Shown in pieces: positions 5,289-5,400 of a stretch of 5,400 bases of DNA. This DNA comes from an uncultured Sulfurovum sp. Lineage in GTDB: Bacteria; Campylobacterota; Campylobacteria; Campylobacterales; Sulfurovaceae. The position numbers and the translations under genes are program-made. The notes beneath the pieces were generated by a model. That model worked only from the letters and a program-made list of their open reading frames with translations, searched no databases and was not told the DNA's origin. Within the stretch, counting starts at the first letter, position 1, and each line of letters opens with the position of its first letter. The DNA lies in contig CACVAR010000212.1 of the NCBI GenBank assembly GCA_902727905.1, forward strand, positions 1-5,400. Direction: 5' to 3'.

Positions 5289-5400
5289 ATGCAACCCCTC
5301 TACCAATCCTGCTACCCCCTAGACCAACGATGCTACGATGACTACAACCTAACCGAAGACATCCTAATGGAACACGCAGCCAATGGAATGGCTACTTATA
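5289..5400 (+). CDS. nnr: NAD(P)H-hydrate epimerase / ADP-dependent dehydratase, N-terminal fragment (cut by window edge)
   Basis: The frame is open from the ATG at 5289 to the window end (37 codons). It reads QSCYPLDQRCYDDYNL, then TEDILMEHAANGMA. The LDxRCYxxxxLxEDILMExAAxGMA pattern is the N-terminus of the YjeF_N domain, NAD(P)HX epimerase, which in Campylobacterota is usually fused to the YjeF_C dehydratase (full length near 450-500 aa). The enzyme repairs hydrated, damaged NADH and NADPH in the cytosol. The dehydratase half is outside the window. The ATG follows the TAA of the HNH gene with no gap and only a weak AAGAG precedes it, so translation is probably coupled. Its C-rich codons (CCC, CTC, CTA, ACC) contrast with the AT-rich codons of the two genes before it. 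Confidence 0.82.
   Translation, partial: MQPLYQSCYPLDQRCYDDYNLTEDILMEHAANGMATY

Overview
The window is AT-rich bacterial DNA. It most likely comes from a Campylobacterota (epsilonproteobacterial) genome, perhaps Sulfurimonas- or Arcobacter-like. This rests on a ribosomal protein S21 of the Campylobacterota type, a matching NAD(P)HX-epimerase N-terminus, and TATAAT-type -10 boxes that lack clear -35 boxes. The genus is an inference.

Layout. Positions 1-1099 (minus) hold the N-terminal third or less of a large secreted alpha-2-macroglobulin family protein, cut by the window edge. A divergent AT-rich spacer leads to a small cytosolic orphan gene on plus (1294-1635). Its stop codon overlaps the end of a convergent, membrane-anchored NlpC/P60 peptidase gene (1630-2364, minus). 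Upstream of that lies a cysteine-rich lipoprotein gene (2495-3094, minus), with its own promoter and terminator, and then rpsU (3218-3430, minus), also with promoter and terminator. The left half is therefore mostly envelope proteins followed by a ribosomal protein gene.

On plus, diverging from rpsU, is a two-gene operon at 3617-5288. It encodes an ABC/RecF-like ATPase and a small HNH-family protein with a 17-nt overlap. This pair is the architecture of the Septu (PtuA/PtuB) anti-phage system, which also serves as the effector pair of some retrons. No reverse transcriptase is visible. Two features stand out. A roughly 53-nt near-perfect palindrome sits just before the ATPase ribosome binding site. 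In the HNH protein the expected first histidine of the HNH motif reads tyrosine (residue 71), one transition away from His.

The operon runs directly (TAA then ATG, no gap) into the NAD(P)H-hydrate epimerase/dehydratase gene, so the defence genes and this metabolite-repair gene are probably co-transcribed. The defence pair appears to be cargo lodged between two core genes, rpsU and nnr.
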